Assembly (NCBI GenBank): GCA_937916085.1
Contig: CALGGO010000057.1
Span: 1-58,170, forward strand
Length of the DNA: 58,170 bases
From: an uncultured Prevotellaceae bacterium
GTDB lineage: Bacteria > Bacteroidota > Bacteroidia > Bacteroidales > Muribaculaceae
Direction: 5' to 3'
The stretch's first letter is position 1. Every line of letters starts with the position of its first letter. The translations under genes and the position numbers were made by a program. Under the pieces are notes generated by a model that was not told the DNA's origin, did no database searches, and was given only the letters and a program-made list of their open reading frames with translations. Below, piece by piece: positions 48,586 through 56,378 of this stretch.

Positions 48586-48922
48586 TCCCTGATTGCCCGG
48601 TGCAGTTTTAACGGCTGCATCGCGGCGCAAAACGCGTTGAAAAGCGGAATGAATTTCTTTGCGGATTTTCTTTGAGTGATGCCGCTCTAAAATAACGACT
48701 GAAAGAAACCCTCGAACCGATCTCGGCTTAACCGCCGGTTTCGGTCCTCAATTCTATTCTCTAATTCAAAAGTACGAAAATTATGAAGACATTAGCACGG
48801 GCTTATTTATGACCCCACTTGCAAGCAGCTTGAGCTCGCTATCTAACCACTGGCGTGAATGGCGCAAAAACCATTCACGTTTCTAATTCATTCTAAGTTT
48901 AACAATTAAATTCAATTCTACT
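48586..48922 (+). other. Structured gap without a real gene
   Basis: Contains stems GTGCAG/CTGCAT, AAGCGGAATGAA with TTTCTTTGCGG, and CGTGAATGG/CCATTCACG (48854-48879), the last followed by a leader before 48923. A ten-codon frame (ATG 48783, MKTLARAYL) with a GTACGAAAATT leader is present; whether it is translated is unknown. Confidence 0.5.
48854..48879 (+). other. Intercistronic hairpin
   Basis: CGTGAATGG pairs perfectly with CCATTCACG round CGCAAAAA, just ahead of the leader of the gene at 48923. Confidence 0.75.
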
Positions 48923-50089
48923 ATGGTACAAAAATTAGGTTTTTCAGGAAGTTATCAACTCTTCGGTGCTAACGGCAAAACAATGGTCCCAAACGAGCGG
49001 GTTCATTGCTCAAAAGGCACATTTATTCACGCCGTGGGCTATGCCGGGAATATGCAGTATTTTGTGGTCTATGATGATGACATGAATGCTGTGGAGATTT
49101 GCAACGGCAATCCCGACGACGTGGACGAGCTTTGTTTGGATCGTTATTTTTCGCCCAGGATTAAGGTGGGTGAAACTACCAAGCCAATCAGCGAGAGGCT
49201 CGGCATCGGTTTGTACTACGATGAGAGCGAAGAAATCAGCGATGAAATAATCGAGAAATCGCTCCGACGTGCCGAGAACCTTGAACGACTGAAAAAGGAG
49301 AATGAAGAGCGCGAGCAACGCGAGTGGGAAGAGAGCGAGAAAATGTTTGCCGAAAGGTATGCGTTTCTCGAGCGGGCGAAAGACCGCTACGACCACAACG
49401 TCGTCGGGCGCAACATTCGCACCGAACTCAAGCGCAATTTCCCAGGCGTGAAATTCTCCGTGAAAAAGAGCGGTTACGACTGCTACAACATCACGTGGAA
49501 TGACGGACCCACAACCGAGCAGGTTGCCGCCATTGTCGGCAAGTACAAAACCGGCACATTCGACGCCTACACCGACTACCACGACTCAGAGGACAATCCC
49601 TTCAGCGTTCAGTTCGGCGGTTGCGACTACATTTTCACCAACAAGGAAGTGACCGATGAGGGGCGCAAAAAGGTGCGCGAGATGTTCCCCGATTTGAACG
49701 AGCAGAATTTCCGCTCTTATCATTTCGAGAACGACATCGTGGCACGCGCCACCATCACCGACAGCTTTGACCAGGTGATTTACAAACTCGCCTACCACAC
49801 CGATTTGTCGCCAAAGATTGAGCCTAAAGAGGCACAGGCGACCGAGCCTATATCGGGCGACTTCTCCATCATCGAGTATTCCGAGAAAGCCATCGCCGTT
49901 ATCGGCGACACAAAAGAGTTCAAGAACCAGCTCAAAAATCTTGGCGGCAAATTCAACCCGAAACTGCGATGCGGTGCGGGCTGGATATTCTCGGCCAAAA
50001 AGCGCGATGCGGTGGAGAAATTCCTCACCGACCCTTCTGCGGTGGTTGTCGGACCTGAAAGCAAGGCAAAAAAACAAGTCAAAAATTGA
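48923..50089 (+). CDS. Polyvalent-type accessory protein
   Basis: 388 residues. Residues about 160-275 (NIRTELKRNFPGVKFSVKKS, WNDGPTTEQVAAIVGKY, YTDYHDSEDNPF) resemble the LPD29 domain of large polyvalent proteins on mobile elements. The last 70 residues (IAVIGDTKEFKNQLKNLGGK, FNPKLRCGAGWIFSAKKRDA) match a small module common in Bacteroidales mobile DNA. Such proteins travel into the cell early and counter host defence in some elements; here the role is an inference. Confidence 0.6.
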   Translation: MVQKLGFSGSYQLFGANGKTMVPNERVHCSKGTFIHAVGYAGNMQYFVVYDDDMNAVEICNGNPDDVDELCLDRYFSPRIKVGETTKPISERLGIGLYYDESEEISDEIIEKSLRRAENLERLKKENEEREQREWEESEKMFAERYAFLERAKDRYDHNVVGRNIRTELKRNFPGVKFSVKKSGYDCYNITWNDGPTTEQVAAIVGKYKTGTFDAYTDYHDSEDNPFSVQFGGCDYIFTNKEVTDEGRKKVREMFPDLNEQNFRSYHFENDIVARATITDSFDQVIYKLAYHTDLSPKIEPKEAQATEPISGDFSIIEYSEKAIAVIGDTKEFKNQLKNLGGKFNPKLRCGAGWIFSAKKRDAVEKFLTDPSAVVVGPESKAKKQVKN

Positions 50090-50111
50090 CACGTCTGCCG
50101 ACCTCTCCCTT

Positions 50112-50657
50112 ATGCACGATTATCTCACTGAGTTAGGCAAGCATTGGAAAGGTGATATGATAGACTATTTCCGCAAAAGAGCCAGTCTCATCATTCGCCT
50201 GTCAAACGGCGGCTTGTTCTGCTTTGAGAAACCGCGCATCGAGACATCGTTCTGTTTTGGCTACGGTCACTCGTCCGTTGACACCGAGTCTTATGACAAC
50301 GCCAACAAGATGGTAAACCACGCACGAACCAACGAGCAGTTTTTTCTCGACTCAAACCTTGCCGATTTTGACCGCATTTTTGCGTGCCTTAAAAAAGACT
50401 GCTCTCATCCGCATCTCCGCCGCGTGATTTACGGAGACGACAGACTCAACATCTTCGACCTTTGCAACTTCACGCATTGGGAATGGGAAAACAAGAAGAA
50501 AAGTCCCGATGTGGTCGCCCTCAACGATGACGACAGGAAACGCATCGAAGATGGAGCCAAACATGAGCGCGCGAAATTCGAGCGCAGACTGCACACCTAT
50601 CTCAAGCGATATGGGCTTTCAAAAATCAAATCTTGGTCTTACTGGGCTGATGCCTAA
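50112..50657 (+). CDS. Hypothetical protein
   Basis: 181 residues from ATG 50112 (MHDYLTELGKHWKGDMIDYF); upstream in-frame codons lie within the previous gene. Mixed alpha/beta with a basic C-terminal helix (HERAKFERRLHTYLKRYG). No leader hairpin separates it from the preceding gene (22-base gap), so the two are probably co-translated partners. Confidence 0.55.
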   Translation: MHDYLTELGKHWKGDMIDYFRKRASLIIRLSNGGLFCFEKPRIETSFCFGYGHSSVDTESYDNANKMVNHARTNEQFFLDSNLADFDRIFACLKKDCSHPHLRRVIYGDDRLNIFDLCNFTHWEWENKKKSPDVVALNDDDRKRIEDGAKHERAKFERRLHTYLKRYGLSKIKSWSYWADA

Positions 50658-50663
50658 GGAATT

Positions 50664-50686
50664 GGCGGTATCTCTGCCGCCTTTTT
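50664..50686 (+). terminator. Hairpin with T run
   Basis: GGCGG (50664-50668) pairs with CCGCC (50677-50681), followed by TTTTT. A short terminator or processing site before the leader of the gene at 50729. Confidence 0.6.
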
Positions 50687-50728
50687 CCACACATTTTTCT
50701 CAATGTTTAATTAAAATTCAATTCTATC

Positions 50729-51007
50729 ATGGAAATATTCAGAGACAAAACATGGTACGGCAAAGAGGACGTTTTTGAGGTCGTCAACGAGTATCCATCA
50801 GGCTACGTTGTTTGGAACATCGGCAGGGCTAATTTCCCGCACGAATGTTATGTGCCTTTGGCGAAACCGAAGGGAGACCCGTACCACATCGACCCCGACA
50901 GCCTCAAAGCCATCAAGGTAAAAGACGAGGAAACAGCGCTAAAAATCCTCAAGTATGCCTCATGTCATGGATGCGACGAGAAAACGTTCAAAGAACTCAC
51001 CGCCTAA
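50729..51007 (+). CDS. Hypothetical protein
   Basis: 92 residues (MEIFRDKTWYGKEDVFEVVN onward), beta-rich first half, helical second half with a CxxC (ASCHGCDEK). Preceded by the right-arm leader TTTAATTAAAATTCAATT. No family recognised. Confidence 0.55.
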   Translation: MEIFRDKTWYGKEDVFEVVNEYPSGYVVWNIGRANFPHECYVPLAKPKGDPYHIDPDSLKAIKVKDEETALKILKYASCHGCDEKTFKELTA

Positions 51008-51017
51008 CCCCCATCGG

Positions 51018-51045
51018 AACGCGGAGGCTATTCCCCTTCCGCGTT
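51018..51045 (+). other. Intercistronic hairpin
   Basis: AACGCGGA pairs perfectly with TCCGCGTT round a 12-base loop; followed by CTCATTTATTCACTAAC and the leader of 51087. Confidence 0.75.
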
Positions 51046-51086
51046 TCACTACTCATTTATTCACTAACAATTTAATTCAAATCATT

Positions 51087-51587
51087 ATGAGTTGCATACC
51101 AGTAAATATCGACTCTTTAGTCGACGTAAGAGAGATGCTGTATTATTCAGCAGGTTGGAGAGAGCAGACCGACAACAAACCGCTACAACTGTGGCTGGCT
51201 TTGACCGGCGACTATGACAAGCGGTCAGAGACCGCAAAAATAGCTGTCGATTTCGTCGAGAAAGCCTACATCTTCAACGCCATCGAGTGCTTCTGCGGCA
51301 AGCACGCAAAAAGCAACACCGAGCCAGAGCAATGGAACGACGCTCTTCAAGCGATGAAAAACGTGCGTCGCTATAAGCTCATCCCCATCATGCAGTTGTT
51401 CAAGTCTTTGCAGTTCATCGACTACAACACCGATGTGGCCGGATGGCTCACTCCCGAGGAGTACGAGAATTGGTCTCGGAAAGACGAGTACGAGCAGTTC
51501 AAAGACACCTGCGCAAGGCTGCGCAAATTCCTCGCGGAGTTCATCGTGAGCCGTCTGCCCGAATACCAAGCAGCCAAATGGGGATAA
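51087..51587 (+). CDS. Hypothetical helical protein
   Basis: 166 residues from ATG 51087 (MSCIPVNIDSLVDVREMLYY); almost wholly helical, with Trp/Tyr-rich segments (WLTPEEYENWSRKDEYEQF). No catalytic motif. Confidence 0.55.
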   Translation: MSCIPVNIDSLVDVREMLYYSAGWREQTDNKPLQLWLALTGDYDKRSETAKIAVDFVEKAYIFNAIECFCGKHAKSNTEPEQWNDALQAMKNVRRYKLIPIMQLFKSLQFIDYNTDVAGWLTPEEYENWSRKDEYEQFKDTCARLRKFLAEFIVSRLPEYQAAKWG

Positions 51588-51597
51588 TCCCCACACC

Positions 51598-51627
51598 GTT
51601 TTGGCGACCGTCACAGGTCGCCAAAAC
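51598..51627 (+). other. Intercistronic hairpin
   Basis: GTTTTGGCGACC pairs without mismatch with GGTCGCCAAAAC (12 pairs, loop GTCACA), between the stop at 51587 and the leader of 51675. Confidence 0.85.
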
Positions 51628-51674
51628 ACAAACAACAATTCTCAATATTTTCTAACCTTTTAAATTCTACGATT

Positions 51675-52172
51675 ATGCACTCACGAATTTTCCAACTATC
51701 AACAGAGAAACTACCTCAAGACGAGTGGATTAATGAACTCTCAATCAGTGATGCCGATATGGGCTATCACGGCATCGACTATTGCGGAGACACCGACAAC
51801 CGAGAAGACGACTTGTCCCTGCTCGCCCATGTCCTTCCTAAAGACGTGTTCAAAGTGACTGGAGACAAAATCGAGATTATCTCCGACGGCTCGTGCCTGT
51901 TCGACGACTACAAACGACGCTTCATCTCGACCCTGCAAAACATGGAGTTTGCAGGACCGTTTTACGACAATCAGTCATGGGTGGGACTTGGAGAATATAC
52001 CCTGTGCCGAATGGCACGCAATATTCTCGACATCGACTTCCTATTCTACATCGACGATTGGAGCGGCTGCTTATCAAAGTCAAACGAGCTGATTCATTAT
52101 GCGCATCACGTCTTCGCGGACGACAAGCCGAAAGTGCTCTACGTCAACGGTATCCTCGACTACCATTTCTAA
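51675..52172 (+). CDS. Paralogue 1 of a duplicated protein family
   Basis: 165 residues starting MHSRIFQLSTEKLPQDEWIN and ending KVLYVNGILDYHF. The protein at 56379-56861 has the same ends (MHSTIFQLSTERLSKDEWIN, KVLYIGGILDYHF) and moderate similarity between them. Acidic overall, like some DNA-mimic or anti-defence proteins, though that is only a hint. This copy lies immediately before the reverse transcriptase gene. Confidence 0.65.
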   Translation: MHSRIFQLSTEKLPQDEWINELSISDADMGYHGIDYCGDTDNREDDLSLLAHVLPKDVFKVTGDKIEIISDGSCLFDDYKRRFISTLQNMEFAGPFYDNQSWVGLGEYTLCRMARNILDIDFLFYIDDWSGCLSKSNELIHYAHHVFADDKPKVLYVNGILDYHF

Positions 52173-52192
52173 GCGGCGATGCCGTCACGGTA

Positions 52193-52213
52193 TTGCGAGC
52201 GTAAGCCTCGCAA
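52193..52213 (+). other. Intercistronic hairpin
   Basis: TTGCGAG pairs with CTCGCAA round a 7-base loop; a second small stem AGGG-AATTAA-CCCT follows near 52222. Both precede the leader ATTCATTCATCAATTAATC of the reverse transcriptase gene. Confidence 0.7.
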
Positions 52214-52277
52214 AGGGGAGAAGGGAATTAACCCTCCCGCTCCCTTCTATTCATTCATCAATTAATCTCAATTCATT

Positions 52278-53540
52278 ATGGACAAAATCACACAGTTATT
52301 TTTCGAGCATGACCGATGGATTTACGCCATCGAGAAAGGCGCCGTCAAGGGCATCAGCAAAGCGCAGCTCTATCAGCTCACTAAACCCGAGCTCAGAATC
52401 GCGCTCTACAATGCAGTGAAGAATGGCGAGTACGAAATCGCACCGCCACACACCGCGCTGATACCCAAGGACACACCGGGCGAATACCGCACGGTTTACG
52501 TCAATGAACCCATCGACCGAATCTTCCTCAGTATCGCAAACGATTTGCTGATAGAATTAATGCCACAATCCATCCACCCACGATGCAAGTCCTATCAGAA
52601 GGGCATCGGGTGCGGTAAGGTGGTCAAGGAAATCAGCCGCATCGTCAGCGACAATCCGCAGGGCGATAACGTCAAGGGATGGAAAGCCGATTTCTCTAAG
52701 TATTTCGACTCCGTGCCTATCGAGTTCATTGATGCCGCTTTCGACAACGTGGAGCGCATTCATGGGCACTCCGCTATCATCGACGTTCTCCGCAAGTATT
52801 ACCACTCTGATTTGTATTTCGACACCGATGGCAATCTTACTGAGAAATATCAGTCCTTAAAGCAGGGATGCTCCGTTGCGTCTTACCTCGCCAATGTGGT
52901 GATGTATGACCTTGACGAGAGGCTGTCAAAACTGCCTGGTTTCTATGTCCGCTATTCCGACGACTCGCTATATCTTGGCGAAGACCACGAAACGGCGATG
53001 GAAATCATGCGTGATGAGTGCCGCAAAAAAGGCATCACTCTCAACCCTAAAAAGGTGGAGTACATCACACCCGACCGATGGTTCAAGTTCCTCGGGTTCT
53101 CTATCCGTGGAAACGACATCTCGTTGTCGGGCACACGCATCAAGCGATTCCAGCACGAAATTGAGAGCCGTACCATCAAGAGCAAAAAGTCGTTCAAATC
53201 ATGCCTTAATAGGGTGAACAATTATCTCTACAAGGGCAACGGCAAGTTCTCGTGGGCAACGCAGGTGCTCTCCACCGTCAATGTGGAGCGCGACGTGAGC
53301 GAGCTGAACAAGTTCGTCATGGACTGCCTGCGAGCCGTGAGAACCGGCAAGAAAAAGGTCGGTGGGCTGGGCTATGTGCGTGACCAGCGTGACGGCTGCG
53401 TTTCTCGTGGCCTCGGTCGCAACGTGAAAGCGAACCGCGGCAAGACCGCGAATATCGACGGCTATCTGTCGCTCGGGTGCGCCCGCAAGGCGATGCTCAC
53501 ACGCAAGGACGTGTACCGCACCCTCGTGGCGCAGCTTTGA
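52278..53540 (+). CDS. Reverse transcriptase of unassigned class
   Basis: 420 residues with a full polymerase domain: motif 1 ALIPKDTPGEYRTVYV (59-75), motif 2 SYQKGIGCGKVV (105-116), motif A ADFSKYFDSV with Asp138, motif B LKQGCSVASYLAN (194-206), motif C YSDD (226-229), motif 6 GITLNPKKVEY, motif 7 FKFLGFSI, then a thumb and a basic Gly-rich C terminus (GLGYVRDQRDGCVSRGLGRN). Motif B lacks the SQ of diversity-generating RTs, and no maturase or endonuclease domain follows. The stop at 53540 is followed after 11 bases by a tandem array of structured units, making these the obvious candidate RNA partners. Preceded by one copy of the duplicated 160-residue family. Confidence 0.85.
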   Translation: MDKITQLFFEHDRWIYAIEKGAVKGISKAQLYQLTKPELRIALYNAVKNGEYEIAPPHTALIPKDTPGEYRTVYVNEPIDRIFLSIANDLLIELMPQSIHPRCKSYQKGIGCGKVVKEISRIVSDNPQGDNVKGWKADFSKYFDSVPIEFIDAAFDNVERIHGHSAIIDVLRKYYHSDLYFDTDGNLTEKYQSLKQGCSVASYLANVVMYDLDERLSKLPGFYVRYSDDSLYLGEDHETAMEIMRDECRKKGITLNPKKVEYITPDRWFKFLGFSIRGNDISLSGTRIKRFQHEIESRTIKSKKSFKSCLNRVNNYLYKGNGKFSWATQVLSTVNVERDVSELNKFVMDCLRAVRTGKKKVGGLGYVRDQRDGCVSRGLGRNVKANRGKTANIDGYLSLGCARKAMLTRKDVYRTLVAQL

Positions 53541-53551
53541 CACCAAAAACT

Positions 53552-53692
53552 GGCACAGGTTTCGTGAGGGAAACCCTGTCATTTAAAAGCACGTATTCAA
53601 TATGACTCAGTTCCAACTGATTAGATGGACTGAAGTCATCTTAAATAAGTGCTTTATCAATACTCTAAAGTCATGTGCTTTCAGGGGACTCC
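53552..53692 (+). ncRNA. RT-linked array A, unit 1
   Basis: GGCAC, then small stem AGGTTTC / GAAACC (53557-53577); long hairpin 53586-53655 (AAAGCAC/GTGCTTT base, TATT/AATA, ATGACT/AGTCAT, CCA/TGG top); motif CTAAAGTCATGTGC with TAAAG at 53666; GGGGACTC 18 bases after TAAAG. Confidence 0.65.
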
Positions 53693-53706
53693 TCACACTA
53701 CAATCC

Positions 53707-53850
53707 GGCACAGGTTTTGTGCAGAAAACCCATCCATTCAAAAGGAATCCAAATACCGGCGGGACCGTTCCATCTTAACTGATGGAGGTCCACGCAGGGA
53801 CGTATATTCCTTTATCAACCCTCTAAAGCGACGTGCTAAATGGGGACTCT
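53707..53850 (+). ncRNA. RT-linked array A, unit 2
   Basis: GGCAC at 53707, small stem GGTTTT / AAAACC (53713-53730); long hairpin 53741-53813 (AAAGGAAT/ATTCCTTT, ATAC/GTAT, GGACC/GGTCC, CCATC/GATGG); motif CTAAAGCGACGTG with TAAAG at 53824, exactly 158 bases after unit 1; GGGGACTC again 18 bases on. The small stem differs from unit 1 by a compensated pair (C-G to T-A). Confidence 0.65.
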
Positions 53851-53861
53851 GCATCACCATT

Positions 53862-54003
53862 CACGGCACAGTGACACCGTGCGATAACCCCACGCATTTA
53901 ACAACCCGTGTTCTTATAGAGATGACTAAGTCGCCTGACTGCCACGAGTCATCTCTAAACATGCGGGTAATATCACCAACTTAAAGCAATGTGCAAAGTG
54001 GAT
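53862..54003 (+). ncRNA. RT-linked array A, unit 3
   Basis: Small stem CACGG / CCGTG with GGCAC inside (53862-53881); long hairpin 53904-53968 with an 11-pair perfect core TAGAGATGACT / AGTCATCTCTA; motif TTAAAGCAATGTGC with TAAAG at 53982, exactly 158 bases after unit 2. Confidence 0.65.
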
Positions 54004-54025
54004 ACATCGCACCACGCAATCCCAC

Positions 54026-54165
54026 GGCAGGGAAACTCCGCAAGGCTGCCAGGTTTATAGAACAGGTTGCAGGAAAGGTTCGACGCGGCATTATCTTGCC
54101 GCGTCGAACCTTTCGTTTACCTGTTTTAATCGAAGCCCTAAAGCGATGCCGCAACGGCAGCGGAG
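54026..54165 (+). ncRNA. RT-linked array A, unit 4
   Basis: Small stem GGCAG / CTGCC (54026-54050); long hairpin 54061-54125 with an 18-pair perfect core (GAAAGGTTCGACGCGGCA at 54073-54090 with 54097-54114, loop TTATCT) and an outer AACAGGT / ACCTGTT; motif CTAAAGCGATGCC with TAAAG at 54139, 157 bases after unit 3. Confidence 0.65.
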
Positions 54166-54171
54166 CGGAGA

Positions 54172-54330
54172 CGGCGAAAGGCGACGCCACAAGAGCAGCC
54201 GAGAGACCGCATTTATTAATCCTAATATAAGTCTTCTGCTTAACTGGCGGCTTTAAGAAGACCAAAAGTCAGGATTAAATCACTCAGCTAAAGCCACGCC
54301 TCACGGTCTTTGGCTCTCTCAACAGGTTGT
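54172..54330 (+). ncRNA. RT-linked array A, unit 5
   Basis: Small stem GGCG / CGCC (54173-54188); long hairpin 54216-54278 (TTAATCCT/AGGATTAA, GTCTTCT/AGAAGAC); motif CTAAAGCCACGCC with TAAAG at 54289, 150 bases after unit 4. An additional ACGGTC / GACCGT hairpin then leads to the leader of the gene at 54383. Confidence 0.6.
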
Positions 54331-54382
54331 GCGACCGTTATCGGGCGCATGACCACTCATCATCAATTTAAATTCAACGACT

Positions 54383-54796
54383 ATGAACACCCAAGATTTA
54401 GAGCAACGCATCGAGAGCGGAGCAAGGTTCCGCATCTCGTTCGAGAAACGCTCTCTCCACATCAACGGCAAGCAGGTGGATTTCGAGGTGGGCGATGATT
54501 TCGGGTTCTCCTTCGAAAAACTCGAGAACCTCTACCGACGTTACCGCCACTCACTGCCGGGCGAGAGAGACAACGTGAAACGCAGTTATTTCCTCGCTCT
54601 TAACGAGGAGGATTTGTCCGACGACGACATCCTCTATGGCGAGCGCCGGTATCTCGCACGGTTTCGCCTGGAGTTCTATGTCCTGTGCGCCATCGTCAGT
54701 GGCGCTCTGAAATGGAACGACAATTGGGGCTCTTATTTCTGGCAGTCCCAAAACGACAAGTCGCTCGTCATCCTGCGCTCGTGGATTGAGCCTTAA
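54383..54796 (+). CDS. Small mobile-element-type protein
   Basis: 137 residues (MNTQDLEQRIESGARFRISF onward). The C-terminal half (FLALNEEDLSDDDILYGERR, FYVLCAIVSGALKW, GSYFWQSQNDKSLVILRSWI) is a pattern I associate with small proteins of Bacteroidales mobile elements; function unknown. It sits between array A and the zinc-ribbon gene. Confidence 0.6.
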   Translation: MNTQDLEQRIESGARFRISFEKRSLHINGKQVDFEVGDDFGFSFEKLENLYRRYRHSLPGERDNVKRSYFLALNEEDLSDDDILYGERRYLARFRLEFYVLCAIVSGALKWNDNWGSYFWQSQNDKSLVILRSWIEP

Positions 54797-54804
54797 AAGG
54801 TGCA

Positions 54805-54822
54805 GGTGGCACAGCCGCCACC
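54805..54822 (+). other. Intercistronic hairpin
   Basis: GGTGGC pairs with GCCACC round ACAGCC. It is followed by CGCGCCACTAAAGTAATTC and the leader of 54875; the TAAAG here may be a relic of an array unit. Confidence 0.6.
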
Positions 54823-54874
54823 GCGCCACTAAAGTAATTCACTTTTTTATTCACCAATTAAATTCAAATTTAGT

Positions 54875-55888
54875 ATGAAAGAGACTAAAGTTTTGTGCCC
54901 CAACTGTGGCGCAAGTTTCGCAATCCCCGAGAGTGAGAACGTAGTAAACAACGCAGTAGTCATCGGAAAGGACTCCAATTTGGGAAATGTATATCTCAAG
55001 CTGGAGGACGACCGCAAGCGACAGCTTGAGAGCCGTGGCATCGACACCTCCAAGTATTTCAGCATCGCATCGCCAAAGGGCGGTGACATCCTGATGCGCT
55101 GGGACGACAACGGCAACCCTGTGGCGGTTGATGAGAACGACCCCGTTATCGCCGCCATCCGCAAGGGCGGAAACGTGCCCAACCGACGCCTCTTCCGTCG
55201 CTGGGTGATGGCGCAGATGTTCCGCGGGCTCTCTCGCCACGGGAAGGGATTCACCGCGTGGATGAAAGCCAAGGGCTATCACTACACGTGGAAGCAGACC
55301 ATTGAGGAGCTACGCGTGCAGGCGGTTCTCGTTCGCAACGACGAGGAGAATTTCGGCATGCGCCACCGCTGGTTCGACCGCAACGTCGCCATCTCGATGT
55401 GCAACAACTACATCGAGCAGTTAAGGGTCTATATCGACGCCCGACCCATCCGCAAGTGCAAGGGCGTGCCTTACAAGAAAATCGGCTCGCGAAACATCTT
55501 CGTTTCCGACATCGAGAGCAAGGTGTTCTTGCCGCTCCGCAAAGCGTTGCGCAAGGTGGTGGAGGTGTCCGCTTTGGCATCTCCAATCAGCCTCTACGAC
55601 GCCATGCGCGATTTCTACCGTGCAATCCCGCTGAAAAACGCGCACTTCGAGCAGTCCTATGCTTGGCAGGATGCGTTCAAGGGCAGCGGCGCCTATTTCA
55701 CCATGCGCAATCTCATCATGTTCCACGGTGCCAATTATGTTGGCTGTCACGGCTACGATGAGTCGCTCCGCAAGCTCGACGAGTATGCCCGCCATTGTCA
55801 GGGGTATGAGATGCTTGGTGCTCTCAAGGAAATGATTCGCCAAAACGGCATCGACATCAAGGCCAAGATGGCCGAGTGGCGCAAGTAA
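54875..55888 (+). CDS. Zinc-ribbon protein linked to the RNA arrays
   Basis: 337 residues. N-terminal half-ribbon CPNCG (8-12), then a domain of unknown class with many Arg/Lys and aromatic residues (LFRRWVMAQMFRGLSRHGKG, WKQTIEELRVQAVLVRND, SMCNNYIEQLRVYIDARPI, GAYFTMRNLIMFHGANYVG). The basic profile and the neighbouring structured units suggest nucleic-acid binding. Proteins of this type occur in gut phages without known function. Two further array units directly follow its stop. Confidence 0.6.
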   Translation: MKETKVLCPNCGASFAIPESENVVNNAVVIGKDSNLGNVYLKLEDDRKRQLESRGIDTSKYFSIASPKGGDILMRWDDNGNPVAVDENDPVIAAIRKGGNVPNRRLFRRWVMAQMFRGLSRHGKGFTAWMKAKGYHYTWKQTIEELRVQAVLVRNDEENFGMRHRWFDRNVAISMCNNYIEQLRVYIDARPIRKCKGVPYKKIGSRNIFVSDIESKVFLPLRKALRKVVEVSALASPISLYDAMRDFYRAIPLKNAHFEQSYAWQDAFKGSGAYFTMRNLIMFHGANYVGCHGYDESLRKLDEYARHCQGYEMLGALKEMIRQNGIDIKAKMAEWRK

Positions 55889-55905
55889 TCAACCCTCTAT
55901 CAGTT

Positions 55906-56140
55906 CCGTGCCGGTTTACAGCCGGCATGGAGCGCAAAAAAGTCAGTGCAGACTTCCCACCTCAAGATGCCTGCATTCAATAAACTGTACATTGGTACCG
56001 CTTTACTCTTGAGTGTCCAGCAAACGGGCCCCTCGACTTAGCAATCGAGGGGGCCCACTTTGAGGACACCAAGAGTGCCGCCGACCAACCTACAGTTAAT
56101 ATCAGGCGAGTAAAGCGATGCACCATCAGGCATTGAGAGG
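55906..56140 (+). ncRNA. RNA array B, unit 6
   Basis: Small stem CCGTGCCGG / CCGGCATGG (55906-55930); long hairpin 55983-56097 (AACTGTA/TACAGTT base; ACTCTTGAGTGTCC with GGACACCAAGAGT; GGGCCCCTCGA with TCGAGGGGGCCC at the top); motif GTAAAGCGATGCACC with TAAAG at 56111, 14 bases after the hairpin as in units 3 and 4. Confidence 0.65.
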
Positions 56141-56141
56141 C

Positions 56142-56300
56142 GGCACCTTTCCTGTGCGGGAAGGCGCACCGAAACACCACCGTTCAATATGAGCTTCATA
56201 GAAAGCAGATCAAATCCTAGGCTAACTCCAGGATTGGATCTACTCCTCATTAAGCTCCTATATCGCCAACCTAAAGCAACGCACTATTGGTGTCATGATG
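56142..56300 (+). ncRNA. RNA array B, unit 7
   Basis: GGCAC at 56142, small stem CCTTTCC / GGGAAGG (56146-56164) with loop TGTGC; long hairpin 56187-56263 (ATAT/ATAT, AGCTT/AAGCT, AGATC/GATCT, AATCCT/AGGATT); motif CTAAAGCAACGCAC with TAAAG at 56272, 161 bases after unit 6. The small stem keeps its shape with wholly different bases from units 1 and 2. Confidence 0.65.
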
Positions 56301-56378
56301 CGCCACCGTTTTAGTGGCCCTCACCAGCCGCTAAAACACACAATTCATTCTATTTACTAACAATTTAAATTCAACACT

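Noticed and set aside
53649..53984. A 111-codon open frame inside array A
   Set aside because: It crosses units 1-3, follows none of their boundaries, has unusual composition and is explained by chance in structured DNA.
53541..54330. CRISPR array
   Set aside because: There are no identical short repeats with equal-length spacers; units are about 158 bases, the conserved part is only a motif, and no cas gene is present.
52278..54382. Diversity-generating retroelement
   Set aside because: The RT lacks the SQ in motif B, and I see no template/variable repeat pair shared between this region and the fibre genes.
52278..54382. Ordinary retron
   Set aside because: Retron RNA is encoded upstream of the RT as one msr-msd unit; here several units lie downstream and another gene carries two more.
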